23,797 nt of DNA. Origin: Lentisalinibacter sp037382365 (lineage in GTDB: Bacteria > Pseudomonadota > Gammaproteobacteria > Steroidobacterales > Woeseiaceae). Location of the stretch: assembly GCA_037382365.1 (NCBI GenBank), contig JARRPZ010000069.1, positions 1-23,797 on the forward strand, given 5' to 3'. Under the pieces are notes generated by a model. The model saw only the letters and a program-made list of their open reading frames with translations, searched no databases and was not told the origin of the DNA. Shown piece by piece: positions 8,204 through 16,588 of this stretch (the stretch's first letter is position 1; each line of letters begins with the position of its first letter). The position numbers were made by a program, and so were the translations under genes.

Positions 8204-10270
8204 ATGACGAATCGGGTCCTGCTCCGGCTTCCCTCGACGCTGCTCGTGCTGGTCGCGGTAATGTCGGCCCTGCGTGCGGCGCCGCTCACCGAAGAGTCTC
8301 TGCTGGATTGGGAGTACGCGGGTGATGCCCGCTTCTCACCCGGGTCGGAGCGGCTGGTGTACACGCGTATCTCCACCGACGTGGAAACCGATACCTACAC
8401 GGCCGACCTGTGGCTGATCGGGGAGAGCGGGGAACGCCGTCTGACCGTCGATCCCGCCGCGGACTATGCGCCTGCGTGGTCGCCCGACGGTCGCCGCATC
8501 GCCTTTCTCTCCCGGAGGATGGGCGTCGCCCAGGTTTTCGTTCTGGAGCAGGGTGGCGGCGACGCCGTGCAGATTAGCGACATCGCGGGCGGCGTCACTG
8601 CATTCGCCTGGGCTCCCGACGGTGCCAGGCTGGCCGTGCTGGCCCAGGCCAGGGACGAATCCGCGGACGATCTGCCTTACGTGACGGACCGGCTGCTGAC
8701 GCGACGCGATGGCGCCTCCGGCTACCGGCGCCCCGGCAGCCCCCAGCTCGCGATCCTGTCGGCGGAGGAGCCGATGACCGTCGCGCCGCTGTGGCTGACC
8801 GAGCACGAGTTCGGCGCCGGACCCCCGGTGTGGAGCGTCGATGGTCGCACCGTGTATTTCAGTGCCGCGTGGCGCTCGGAGGAAGCGCTGGCGCTCGGTG
8901 ATACGGAGATCTACGCGGTGGCTGCGGATGGCAGTTCGACGGCGCGGGCACTGACCGGGAATACCGGGCCTGCCGACTCACCGCTGCCGTCGCCTGACGG
9001 ACAGTGGATCGCCTGGATCGGATTCGACGACAGCGATCCGCCGGTCAGCTACTGGCCTGCGGAGCTCTACGTCATGCGCCCCGATGGCAGCGAGCGCCGC
9101 AGCCTGAGCCGGGCGTGGACCACCGGCGTTGCGGATACCATGGCGGGCGACGTGAATCCGCCCTTCGGTTCGGCACGTCGACTGGCATGGTCCGCGGACA
9201 GCCAGTACCTCTACTTCACGTCGGCCCGCGACGGCCGGGTGCAACTGATGCGGGTGGACGTGGACGAAGCCGATGTCCGGCCGGTGACGGACTTCGACGA
9301 GGGAGAGATACGCGAATTCGACGTCGCCCGGGACGGCACGATCGCGGCTCTGTACAGCCGTCCGGATTTCCCTCCCCAGTTGGTGACCTTCCCGCCGCAC
9401 CGGGCGCAGCGCGGCGGCTGGCGACAGCGCACGTCGCTGAACGCCCGCTATCTCGAATATCCCCGCTTCGCGGAGTACGAGGAGTTGTGGGTCGGTTCAT
9501 TCGACAAGACACCCGTCCAGGCGTGGCTGATCCGCCCGCCACGATTCGATACGCGCCGCGAACACCCCCTGATCCTCTACATCCACGGCGGGCCCCATGC
9601 GATGTACGGGACCAACTTCTTCCATGAATTCCAGGTGCTGGCCGCCGCCGGATACTTCGTGCTCATCGCCAATCCGCGGGGGAGCACGGGCTACGGCGCA
9701 ACCTTCGGCAACGTCATCCAGTATCGCTATCCCGGCGATGATTTCCGCGACCTCATGGCGGTCGTGGATGCAGTCGTCGGCAGGGACTACATCGATGGCG
9801 ACCGGCTCGGTGTGGCGGGCGGCAGCGGCGGAGGCCTGCTCACGACCTGGATCGTCGGGCAGACCGACCGCTTCCGGGCGGCTTCTGCGCACCGGTCCGT
9901 GACGAACTGGCTGAGCTTCGTCGGCACGACCGACATCAACCGCTACGTGACGACCCGCTGGTTCACGGACTACCCCTGGCGCGATCCCGCTTCGTATCTG
10001 GACCGTTCACCACTGATGCGGGTCGACGATGTGGAAACGCCTGTCCAGATCATCCACAGCGATGCGGATTACCGCACGCCGCTGGAGCAGGGTCTGCAGT
10101 ACTACACCGCGCTGAGGCAGCTCGGCAAGCCGGCCGAACTGGTCGTCCTCCCCGGTGAGAGCCACGGAATGTCGCGCGATGGTACGCCGTCCCGGCGCGT
10201 CCAGCGCCTGCGATTGATACTCGACTGGTTCGAGCGCCACCTCGGGCCGCGAGAGGCGACGGGCGACTAG
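8204..10270 (+). CDS. S9-family prolyl oligopeptidase-like serine peptidase
   Basis: This 688-residue exported peptidase has a signal peptide at residues 1-26. A seven-bladed beta-propeller with several WSPDG-type blades (PAWSPDGRR, FAWAPDGAR, PVWSVDGRT, PLPSPDGQW, LAWSADSQY) runs to about residue 400. A C-terminal alpha/beta-hydrolase domain follows from about residue 430. The triad is complete: Ser541 in GGSGGG, Asp622 in HSDADYRTP and His654 in GESHGMS. The oxyanion region is marked by LYIHGGPH and ANPRGSTGYG. The family cleaves short peptides, often dipeptidyl or acylaminoacyl substrates, after the propeller filters access. The ATG at 8204 begins the signal peptide. The stop overlaps the convergent TolB/TPR gene by 4 bases. 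It is probably a periplasmic partner in peptide use; the exact S9 subfamily is uncertain. Confidence 0.95.
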   Translation: MTNRVLLRLPSTLLVLVAVMSALRAAPLTEESLLDWEYAGDARFSPGSERLVYTRISTDVETDTYTADLWLIGESGERRLTVDPAADYAPAWSPDGRRIAFLSRRMGVAQVFVLEQGGGDAVQISDIAGGVTAFAWAPDGARLAVLAQARDESADDLPYVTDRLLTRRDGASGYRRPGSPQLAILSAEEPMTVAPLWLTEHEFGAGPPVWSVDGRTVYFSAAWRSEEALALGDTEIYAVAADGSSTARALTGNTGPADSPLPSPDGQWIAWIGFDDSDPPVSYWPAELYVMRPDGSERRSLSRAWTTGVADTMAGDVNPPFGSARRLAWSADSQYLYFTSARDGRVQLMRVDVDEADVRPVTDFDEGEIREFDVARDGTIAALYSRPDFPPQLVTFPPHRAQRGGWRQRTSLNARYLEYPRFAEYEELWVGSFDKTPVQAWLIRPPRFDTRREHPLILYIHGGPHAMYGTNFFHEFQVLAAAGYFVLIANPRGSTGYGATFGNVIQYRYPGDDFRDLMAVVDAVVGRDYIDGDRLGVAGGSGGGLLTTWIVGQTDRFRAASAHRSVTNWLSFVGTTDINRYVTTRWFTDYPWRDPASYLDRSPLMRVDDVETPVQIIHSDADYRTPLEQGLQYYTALRQLGKPAELVVLPGESHGMSRDGTPSRRVQRLRLILDWFERHLGPREATGD

Positions 10271-13065
10271 CCGGCATCACCGTCGGTCCGCGCCGCGCCG
10301 TCCTCGTCCTGCCGGAGGCCGCGGAGTTCGATGCCTTCCTGGCGGATGGTCAGCTCGATCACGCGGCCATTGCGGTCGCGACGGAAACGCAGCGTGGCAT
10401 TGACGTCGTCATTGGCGAATTCGTCCACGCCCGTCGGGAGATACGGGATGGCCGGCTGACCGGTGAGAGCGCCGTAGAGCATGTCGTCACGCCGTGTCAT
10501 GCGCATCTCCGCGCCGGCGATACCCTCGAGCGCATAGCGCCCGAGGTAGTCGTCGAGGACCATCGGGTCGAGTTCGTAAGAAGCCCGCTCGCGACGCTGT
10601 ACGGACGGGCGCCCGCGCTGCTTGTCCCCGTACTGGTGCCACAGCAGATGGCGGACCCGGTCGCGGGCGTCCAGGACGAACTCGATGCGCAGTGTCGAAT
10701 CGTCGAAGAAGAACTCGGTCGGCGTGGCGGCGTGCATGAGCATCGGCTCCTGGCCCGGCACGCTCAGCAACAGACCGTCATTGGTATCCTCGATGCGCAC
10801 CAGCATGCCGTTCTCCACCCGGTAGCGCCGGGCGTAGAGTTCGCGGCGCTGCGGTGCCAGCGAAATGGGCGGCGGCGTCCGGGGCACCGTGTATTCGAAT
10901 GGGGGCAGAGACGCGACTTCCTCGCGCTCCCTCGCCGTATAGGAATCCAGCAGACGACGGAATTCCTCGCCGCCGCCGGTGGCCATCAGCGCTGCGAGAT
11001 CCGGCACGAAATCCAGATAATAAGTCTGACGGAATCCGCGCTCCGCGGCGGCGCGGAGTTCGGGCAGGGCCTGCTCCCGTCGGCCGCTCAGCGACAGGAA
11101 CTGGGCATGCTGGGCATGGGCGCTGGCAGTATCGATGCCGGCTGCCAACAGTTCTTCCAGGTACCTGCCCAATGCTTCGAGCAACTGGGTCGCTTCGGCA
11201 TCCAGGCCCAGCGCCAGATAGGAGCGGATCATCCACGGGAGCCAGACCTGATTCGTCTCGTTGACGACAGGCGCCGAGATCCCGCCGTCGAATGCGAGTG
11301 CGCGGTCGTATGCTTCGCGGGCGGCCTGCATGTCACCGGCGAAGTAGTTGGCGGAACCCAGCCACGCGAGCAGGCCGGGCGGTAGTGTCACGCCGTAGGG
11401 CTCCAGTATCGTCGCGAAGTGATCGACCTTTTCGCGGACGTAGGCGAGATTATCGTCGAAACGTCCGTTTGCGACATACCACATGCTCCTTCCCTGCAGG
11501 GTGAAGACATCGTCCGGGTCCATCGCCTCCATGCGCTCGAGCCACTCGAGAGCCCGCTCGAACTCGCCCAGATCCGTATAGACGGCCACCTGGTAGAACA
11601 TCGCGAGCAGATTCAGGGGGTCGCGCTCGAGTTCGATACGGATCCAGCGCGTCGCCGCCGCCATGTCGCCTCGTGCATGGGCGGACTGGATGAGCTGATT
11701 GTGATAGGTGCCGGTGTCCTCCGGTTTGAGTTCGAGCAGTTTGCGGAAATGCGACTCGGCCTGGACGTGCCGGCCCATCGTGCTCAGCAGGTTGCCGAGG
11801 TTGGAATTCAGCGGGATCGAGAGCGGATCGCGGTCGTAGGCGCGCAGATAGGTAGCGAGCGCATCCCGGTAACGGTCCTGTGCCAGCAGGACGCTGCCGT
11901 ACCACGTGAGTGCGTCGTCGTTCACCGGATCGAGCGACAGCGATCGGCTGAGCGCCTCGTCGGCGGCCGCGTAGCGCCCCTGCTGCAGGCGCAGAAGTCC
12001 CAGCGAGGCCCACGCCTCAGGGAGCTGCGGTTCGAGCTCGAAGGCCCGATCGATGAGTGCTTCGACGCGCGGCACGACACTGTCCAGGCGCTCGTTGCCG
12101 TAGTCGATCAGCAGCGACAGCGTGTCCGCGAGTCCCGTGTAAGCGAGTGCATAACCCGGGTCCACTTCCGTCGCTTCTTCGAAGAAGTCCAGGGCCCGCA
12201 CCAGCCCCGCTTCGGTGCGCTCGTGGGCGGCATTGCGGCCCTTCAGGTAGAGTTCATAGGCTTGGACGTTTTCGGTCGTTTCCGCGACCGGCGACGGCTG
12301 GTCGCCGAGCAGCGTCAGCTCCATGTTGCGGGCGATGGCGGTCGCGATCTCGTCCTGGATACGGAAGACATCGTCCACCGGACCTTCATAGCTCTCCGAC
12401 CACAGATTGAATCCGTTCCTCGCGTCGATGAGCTGGGCCGTCACCCGCATTCGCCGGCCCGCCGGGTCCTTGCTGACACTTCCCTCCAGTACGGTGTCGA
12501 CGTTCAGTGCCTCGCCGATCTCACGGATATCCTCGCGGCTGTCGCGGAATATGAACGAGGAGGTCCGCGCCGCCACGCGCAGACCGTCCACGCGCGCCAG
12601 CGTATGCAGGACGGTCTCCGCGATACCGTCGCCCAGATAGACACTGTCGCCGTCGGGACTCAGGTCGGCGAAAGGCAATACCGCTATGGAACGAGGCCCC
12701 GCCGCCAGCGGCTCGCCTTCTTGGCCGTCCATCCGCTCGCTGACGATATAGGCGACGGCGAGTGCCAGCAGGCCGAGCAACACGACGTCCGTCCAGCGGC
12801 CGAGTACCCGCCTTGCCGGCCGGTCCGATTCCGCCCGGTCGGGCGTGCGCACGATGCCTTCCGGGGTGATGTCGAAAAACCAGGCGAGGACGACGACCAC
12901 CGGGAAGCCGATGATCGCGGCGATGATGACGAGGCGCACCGCCGACTCCGGCAGCGACAGGTAAGGGAAGATGACGTCCGCCGCCTCGATGACGACCCAG
13001 CAGGCGACCACGTAGGCCGCAATCGTTCGGAATACGCGGCGTCTCCGGAGTTCGTCGAGGATCAA
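10267..13065 (-). CDS. TolB-like/TPR membrane protein with two C-terminal DUF3471-like domains
   Basis: This protein of about 932 residues has no ATG in a sensible place. The conserved N-terminus (ILDELRRRRVFRTIAAYVV) begins at a TTG at 13063-13065, which overlaps the upstream peptidase gene's TGA and has GGAG 10 bases before it. Three membrane helices lie at about residues 14-35, 42-63 and 93-109. A TolB-like periplasmic domain follows at about 124-255 (RSIAVLPFADLSPDGD, GDGIAETV, LEGSVSK). Tetratricopeptide repeats run from about 280 to 690. Two tandem lipocalin-like units resembling DUF3471 lie at about 745-815 and 840-915. The N-terminal part is typical of proteins often annotated as adenylate-cyclase-like or TPR regulators, but no cyclase or DNA-binding domain is present. 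The role is probably envelope scaffolding or sensing. Confidence 0.88.
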   Translation of the reverse strand: MILDELRRRRVFRTIAAYVVACWVVIEAADVIFPYLSLPESAVRLVIIAAIIGFPVVVVLAWFFDITPEGIVRTPDRAESDRPARRVLGRWTDVVLLGLLALAVAYIVSERMDGQEGEPLAAGPRSIAVLPFADLSPDGDSVYLGDGIAETVLHTLARVDGLRVAARTSSFIFRDSREDIREIGEALNVDTVLEGSVSKDPAGRRMRVTAQLIDARNGFNLWSESYEGPVDDVFRIQDEIATAIARNMELTLLGDQPSPVAETTENVQAYELYLKGRNAAHERTEAGLVRALDFFEEATEVDPGYALAYTGLADTLSLLIDYGNERLDSVVPRVEALIDRAFELEPQLPEAWASLGLLRLQQGRYAAADEALSRSLSLDPVNDDALTWYGSVLLAQDRYRDALATYLRAYDRDPLSIPLNSNLGNLLSTMGRHVQAESHFRKLLELKPEDTGTYHNQLIQSAHARGDMAAATRWIRIELERDPLNLLAMFYQVAVYTDLGEFERALEWLERMEAMDPDDVFTLQGRSMWYVANGRFDDNLAYVREKVDHFATILEPYGVTLPPGLLAWLGSANYFAGDMQAAREAYDRALAFDGGISAPVVNETNQVWLPWMIRSYLALGLDAEATQLLEALGRYLEELLAAGIDTASAHAQHAQFLSLSGRREQALPELRAAAERGFRQTYYLDFVPDLAALMATGGGEEFRRLLDSYTAREREEVASLPPFEYTVPRTPPPISLAPQRRELYARRYRVENGMLVRIEDTNDGLLLSVPGQEPMLMHAATPTEFFFDDSTLRIEFVLDARDRVRHLLWHQYGDKQRGRPSVQRRERASYELDPMVLDDYLGRYALEGIAGAEMRMTRRDDMLYGALTGQPAIPYLPTGVDEFANDDVNATLRFRRDRNGRVIELTIRQEGIELRGLRQDEDGAARTDGDAG

Positions 13066-14305
13066 CTTCCGTATTCTCCGAGCAGGCGGCGGAAGGCGCC
13101 CGAGGTCAGCGTGCGCGGCTCCTCGCCGATGATCTTCGTTGTGGCGTCGATCAGTTCTTCGAGGTCGATGTCGCCGTCGGCCGCTGCGAGGCGCCGAAGC
13201 ACGTCGTCGAGATTCTTCTCTCCCTCGGTCCGGTCCGCGATTTCCTCGTCGAGATCCCGGAAGACGCCGACCGCCCGCGCGGTCGTCGGTCCCGTGGAGT
13301 GACGCCTGCGAAGTTGAGTCGCCTCCTCTCCCCACTCGTCGAGACCGGCCAGCGTGTCCCGATTGCGCGCTGCCGTGACCGTGCCGGTTCTGCGCAGCAT
13401 CTCGACGCTGTAGTACTCGGCGAGCCCTTCCAGGATCCAGTCTTCCCCGGGAGCCGCATCGCGGCCGAGCCCGACGTGCATGAGTTCGTGGGCCGTCCGG
13501 CGTGTACGTAGAGTGAATCCGGTCCCGAGAGCGCGCCCCGCCACATCGGGTCCGCCGCCGAGACGATCGTCAGGCGGTCCGGGAAGTCGGGGATCAGGCG
13601 CACGAATTCGGGGAGTGTCCAGGCGAGCAGGGCGAGCATGTCGAGACGCCGCACTCCCTGATCGACCGGGCCGGCCACGACGGTGTGCACACCGGCGATG
13701 ACGTCTCTGCGCACGCCCAGATCGCCGGCGACGATCCAGCCCGTGGGACGGTCGAAACGCCGATCCGGATTGACGACAGGGAAGCGGTTCTCGACCTCCG
13801 GGTTCTCGACCTCCGCGTACCGGGTGATGACCGACCAGCCCGAGGGTGCCCGGACAGTGAGTGTGCTCTCCGAGTAGGCGTCCTCGAGAGTGCGCGTCGC
13901 GGCGGTCGGGAATGCATCCTCGCCCCGGAACAACGCCCAGTTCGGCCTCAGCAGGGCGTCGTAGGCATCGCCGCGTTCGTGATCCAGAGCCACCTCCCAC
14001 CGCAGCGTCCCGCCGGATGCCGGCGGCTGCCAGACCAGCCGGTCCCCGCGTCGTTCGATCGAGCCGTCGCCGCTGAAATCGGTCCAGCGTTTGCCGGCGA
14101 GGCGGAAGCTCGCTTCACGGAGAAGGTGACGATCCTGTTTCAGAGTGACGGAGGCCCGTGCGGCGTCGGCAGCCGGGTCCAGTGTCAGCCTGAAATCGAG
14201 GCCGTACCGGAGATCGGCGGCGCCACTGGTGGAGGGCGGTTCGGCCACGGCCGGATGTGCGCACAGCAGCGCTGCGACGAGGACGGTTAGGAAGAGATCA
14301 CGCAT
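13062..14305 (-). pseudogene. Gluzincin-type zinc metallopeptidase gene with a frameshift before its HExxH motif
   Basis: The gene starts with a signal peptide (MRDLFLTVLVAALLCAHPAVA) at 14305 and reads well in one frame to about 13510 (DSLYVHAGR). The protein then continues in another frame with AHELMHVGLG, a WILEGLAEYY motif and a plausible C-terminus ending at 13062. HELMH is the zinc-binding HExxH, and the Glu of EGLAEYY is the likely third ligand, as in M1/M61-type peptidases of the MA clan. Without correction, translation stops at 13151 with about 384 residues and no active site. Loss of one G in a GG(G) run near 13500, or a larger out-of-frame deletion, would explain it; sequencing error is possible. 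The downstream TolB/TPR gene overlaps its stop. If the frame were intact, this would be a periplasmic peptidase of about 410 residues. Confidence 0.8.
13786..13815. repeat. Perfect 15-bp tandem duplication inside the broken peptidase gene
   Basis: GGTTCTCGACCTCCG is present twice head-to-tail, at 13786-13800 and 13801-13815. On the coding strand this repeats five codons and gives EVENPEVEN in the protein. It keeps the frame, so it does not cause the frameshift about 290 bases further on. Confidence 0.9.
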
Positions 14306-14424
14306 CGCGGGTATTATGCGGTAAGAGCGGTCGGCTATCAGACCCGGAGGCAGGGAATCCTTCCCGAGCCTGCCCGTGGTCCGGTGCCACCGTCGATACG
14401 TGCAGAAAAAAATGGAGGAATCTC

Positions 14425-14628
14425 ATGAGCATTGCACGCGTTACCGAAATTACCGCCGGCTCTGATAAGAGCTTCGAGGATGCCATCGAGATCGGCATCA
14501 AGCGGGCAAACGAGACACTGGACAACGTGGAAGGAGCCTGGGTCCAGGAGATGACCGTGGTCTGCAAGGGGGGCGCGATCAAGGAATACCGCGTCAATAT
14601 GAAGGTGACGTTCGTCCTGAAGGACTGA
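14425..14628 (+). CDS. Dodecin, flavin-binding protein
   Basis: This 67-residue protein has the exact length and pattern of dodecin, a small cytoplasmic protein that assembles into a hollow dodecamer and stores riboflavin, FMN or similar flavins. The helix SFEDAIEIGIKRANETL (residues 16-32) and the three strands (VEGAWVQEMTVV, YRVNMKVTFVL) match the family. Trp39 is at the position that stacks on the flavin ring. The ATG follows GGAGG at an ideal distance. It is divergent from the broken peptidase gene and convergent with the methyltransferase gene, with a strong hairpin between them. It probably buffers free flavin against photo-damage. Confidence 0.96.
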   Translation: MSIARVTEITAGSDKSFEDAIEIGIKRANETLDNVEGAWVQEMTVVCKGGAIKEYRVNMKVTFVLKD

Positions 14629-14636
14629 TCGCATTG

Positions 14637-14677
14637 GGAATGACGGAACGGGCCCGGGTCGGGCCCGTTCTCATTCC
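14637..14677. terminator. Strong shared hairpin between dodecin and methyltransferase genes
   Basis: GAACGGGCCCG (14646-14656) pairs perfectly with CGGGCCCGTTC (14660-14670) around a GGT loop. The stem extends through GGAATGA (14637-14643) pairing with TCATTCC (14671-14677), with a 2-base bulge, giving 18 base pairs. It lies 8 bases after the dodecin stop and reaches into the last codons of the convergent gene. There is no long T tract, but it probably works as a bidirectional terminator. Confidence 0.75.
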
Positions 14678-15705
14678 GGCCGGCGGAATCGGTAGTGGCC
14701 CACCAGCCACTCGCGGCCGCCGCCGTAACCGAAGAGTTCGGCGCATGCCATGTAGAAGATGCGCCATCTTTGCAGCCAGATGCCCGCCTCCCGGGCCGAC
14801 AGGTCGCCGCCGAGTATCTCGAGCGCTTCGGCGCGATGGCCGTCCAGTCTGGCGAGCCAGGCGTTGCAGGTCTTCTCGTAATGACGGCCGTCCACCAGCC
14901 AGCGCTGCTCCAGCCGCAGATCGTCCTGGAAGAACAGCAGCGTGTCCGCCGAGGGCATGATCCCGCCGGTGAAGAAATGCCTCGCCATCCAGTCATTCCC
15001 GCCATCGACCTGAAACGGGTAAAGCAATTCACGGTGGCAGAAATGGTGCACGAACAGTCGCCCGCCCGGCCGCAACCAGGTGCCGATCCGGCGCATCAGT
15101 TCCCGGTAGTTGCTCATGTGCTCGAACATCTCCACCGACACGATGCGGTCGAATGTCGTGCCCGGATCGAAATCCCGCATGTCGGCCGTGACGACGTCGA
15201 TGTTGTCCAGGCCTCTCTCCGCGGCCAGCCCGAGGATGGTCTCGCGTTGGGACGAGGAGTTGGAGACGCAGAGTATCTCCGCGCGGGGCAGGTGCTCCGC
15301 CATCCACAACGATAACGAGCCCCACCCGCAGCCGAGTTCGAGTATGCGCTGGCCATCCTCGAGTCGCGCCCGCTCCACGGTGAGCGCGAGCATGGCTGCC
15401 TCCGAATCGTCGAGGCTGCGAGTCGTCTCGTCCCAGTAGCCACAGCTGTATTTGCGGTGGCGCCCGAGGCACAGGCGAAAGAACGCCGCCGGCACTTCGT
15501 AATGCTGCTCGTTGGCTGCGTCGGTGTGGACGGCGACGTCACCCTCCGCCAGTTCGGCGATGCGCCGGCGGAACAGGGCGTCCTGGGCATCCGCGTCGGC
15601 GAGACGTTCCATGGCGAGGCGGCTCGCGAGCAGACGGCGTATACCCTGACGGATGAGGCTGTCGGGGACGAGGCCGCGCTCCGCCCAGTCGATGGGCCCC
15701 GCCAT
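14671..15705 (-). CDS. Cyclopropane-fatty-acid-synthase-like SAM methyltransferase
   Basis: This 344-residue cytoplasmic protein belongs to the cyclopropane synthase family. The S-adenosylmethionine site LELGCGWGS is at residues 122-130. Other family marks are YSCGYW near 86-91, SNSSSQRE, VSVEMFEHMSNYREL and FVHHFCHRELLYPF. These motifs are closer to the coclaurine N-methyltransferase-like branch than to classic Cfa of E. coli, so the substrate may be a small amine or an unusual lipid, not a membrane olefin. The ATG at 15705 is chosen because GGGAG lies 8 bases upstream; an in-frame ATG at 15750 lacks this. It is convergent with dodecin. Family is firm, substrate open. Confidence 0.9.
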   Translation of the reverse strand: MAGPIDWAERGLVPDSLIRQGIRRLLASRLAMERLADADAQDALFRRRIAELAEGDVAVHTDAANEQHYEVPAAFFRLCLGRHRKYSCGYWDETTRSLDDSEAAMLALTVERARLEDGQRILELGCGWGSLSLWMAEHLPRAEILCVSNSSSQRETILGLAAERGLDNIDVVTADMRDFDPGTTFDRIVSVEMFEHMSNYRELMRRIGTWLRPGGRLFVHHFCHRELLYPFQVDGGNDWMARHFFTGGIMPSADTLLFFQDDLRLEQRWLVDGRHYEKTCNAWLARLDGHRAEALEILGGDLSAREAGIWLQRWRIFYMACAELFGYGGGREWLVGHYRFRRPE

Positions 15706-15874
15706 CAGTCGGACTCCCGCCGCCAGTCGGCGCGCCGCACGGGCCTCCATGATGCGCGGCGTGAAACGGGCAGGTTGAACGAACGGAGGATCACCGAATT
15801 CCCCTCTCTGCGAAGCGACGTGCTGATGAGGCTTTGGTTTCGTCCCGATCGGGGAAGCGGATGCAGCGGCGGTG

Positions 15875-16588
15875 TCAGCTGGTGGTCTCTGTCCCGACGA
15901 TGAATGTGCGCAGACGATCCGCGAGGTTCTTGCAGGCGGCGGACTGGGTCCGGGCGATCAGGGGCACGGGGATCACGATGGCCGGCAGGTAGGAAGTGCC
16001 CGATACGTCGGCCTTCACGGAGCCCGCCGATTTCATCTCCTTCAGGTCCCAGATGGAGGCCTGGTAGTTGGAGTCGGTCTCCCACCAGGCGAAACCGAAA
16101 CAGCCGCCGCCGCCCGGTCCGGCGGCACAGGACAGGCTGCCTCCGCCCCCGGTGCGTTCCGTGTCGCCGTCCAGCCAGACGATGTAGCGGACGCCGCTCT
16201 CGCGGATGCGCTCGCGCACCCGGGGCCGCTGCATGAATTGCTGTAACGCCTTCGCTTCCGCCGGCGCCGTCCGCGGCTCCAGCCAGGGGAACAGGGCATC
16301 GACGAACTGCTCGTCCGGCATCACGGCCAGGCCTTCGCGGCCCTTGCCGAGCGACTTGCCGACGCAATCCGTGAAATCGCTCTCGGTCTCGTTGCCGAGA
16401 TGATAGCTCTTCGCCATGACCACCACCGCTTCGCCGTCGGTGATCCCGGTGGTCGCGCTCTTCTCCTGCTCCAGCCGAGCCGTCACGCAGCCGCCGAGCA
16501 ACGTGCCGAGCACCGCCACCGTGAGAGCGGAAATGCGGATGGCGCCTCCGTCGGTCCTTCTAGCCTCGGTCATCGCTGAAATTCCCAT
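15875..16588 (-). CDS. Lipoprotein of unknown function
   Basis: This 237-residue protein has a lipoprotein signal with a lipobox ending at Cys34 (GTLLGGC). The mature region contains a Gly-rich stretch bounded by cysteines (CAAGPGGGGCFGFAWW) near the middle, preceded by GVRYIVWLDGDTERTGGGG, and a hydrophobic, strand-like end (TSYLPAIVIPVPLIAR). Cys pairs could form disulfides in the periplasm. I recognise the pattern only as that of uncharacterised proteobacterial lipoproteins. It overlaps the upstream lipoprotein gene by 29 bases on the same strand, so the two are almost certainly co-translated. GAGG is 7 bases before the ATG at 16588; an ATG at 16573 is also possible. Confidence 0.8.
   Translation of the reverse strand: MGISAMTEARRTDGGAIRISALTVAVLGTLLGGCVTARLEQEKSATTGITDGEAVVVMAKSYHLGNETESDFTDCVGKSLGKGREGLAVMPDEQFVDALFPWLEPRTAPAEAKALQQFMQRPRVRERIRESGVRYIVWLDGDTERTGGGGSLSCAAGPGGGGCFGFAWWETDSNYQASIWDLKEMKSAGSVKADVSGTSYLPAIVIPVPLIARTQSAACKNLADRLRTFIVGTETTS

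Noticed and set aside
11419..13302. Open frame of about 627 codons opposite the TolB/TPR gene
   Set aside because: Antisense to clearly conserved protein; an effect of high GC, with no recognisable motif.
13490..13520. Programmed ribosomal frameshift as an explanation of the split peptidase
   Set aside because: The junction has no slippery heptamer of the X-XXY-YYZ type and no evident downstream stimulator; a simple base loss fits better.
14312..14317. TATTAT as a -10 element for the dodecin gene
   Set aside because: The -35 position is poor (TTAGGA with a 19-base spacer), and the hexamer is over 100 bases before the start codon.
15844..15853. Perfect palindrome CCCGATCGGG between the methyltransferase and lipoprotein genes
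   Set aside because: Short GC-rich palindromes are expected often at this base composition; there is no second copy or promoter nearby.
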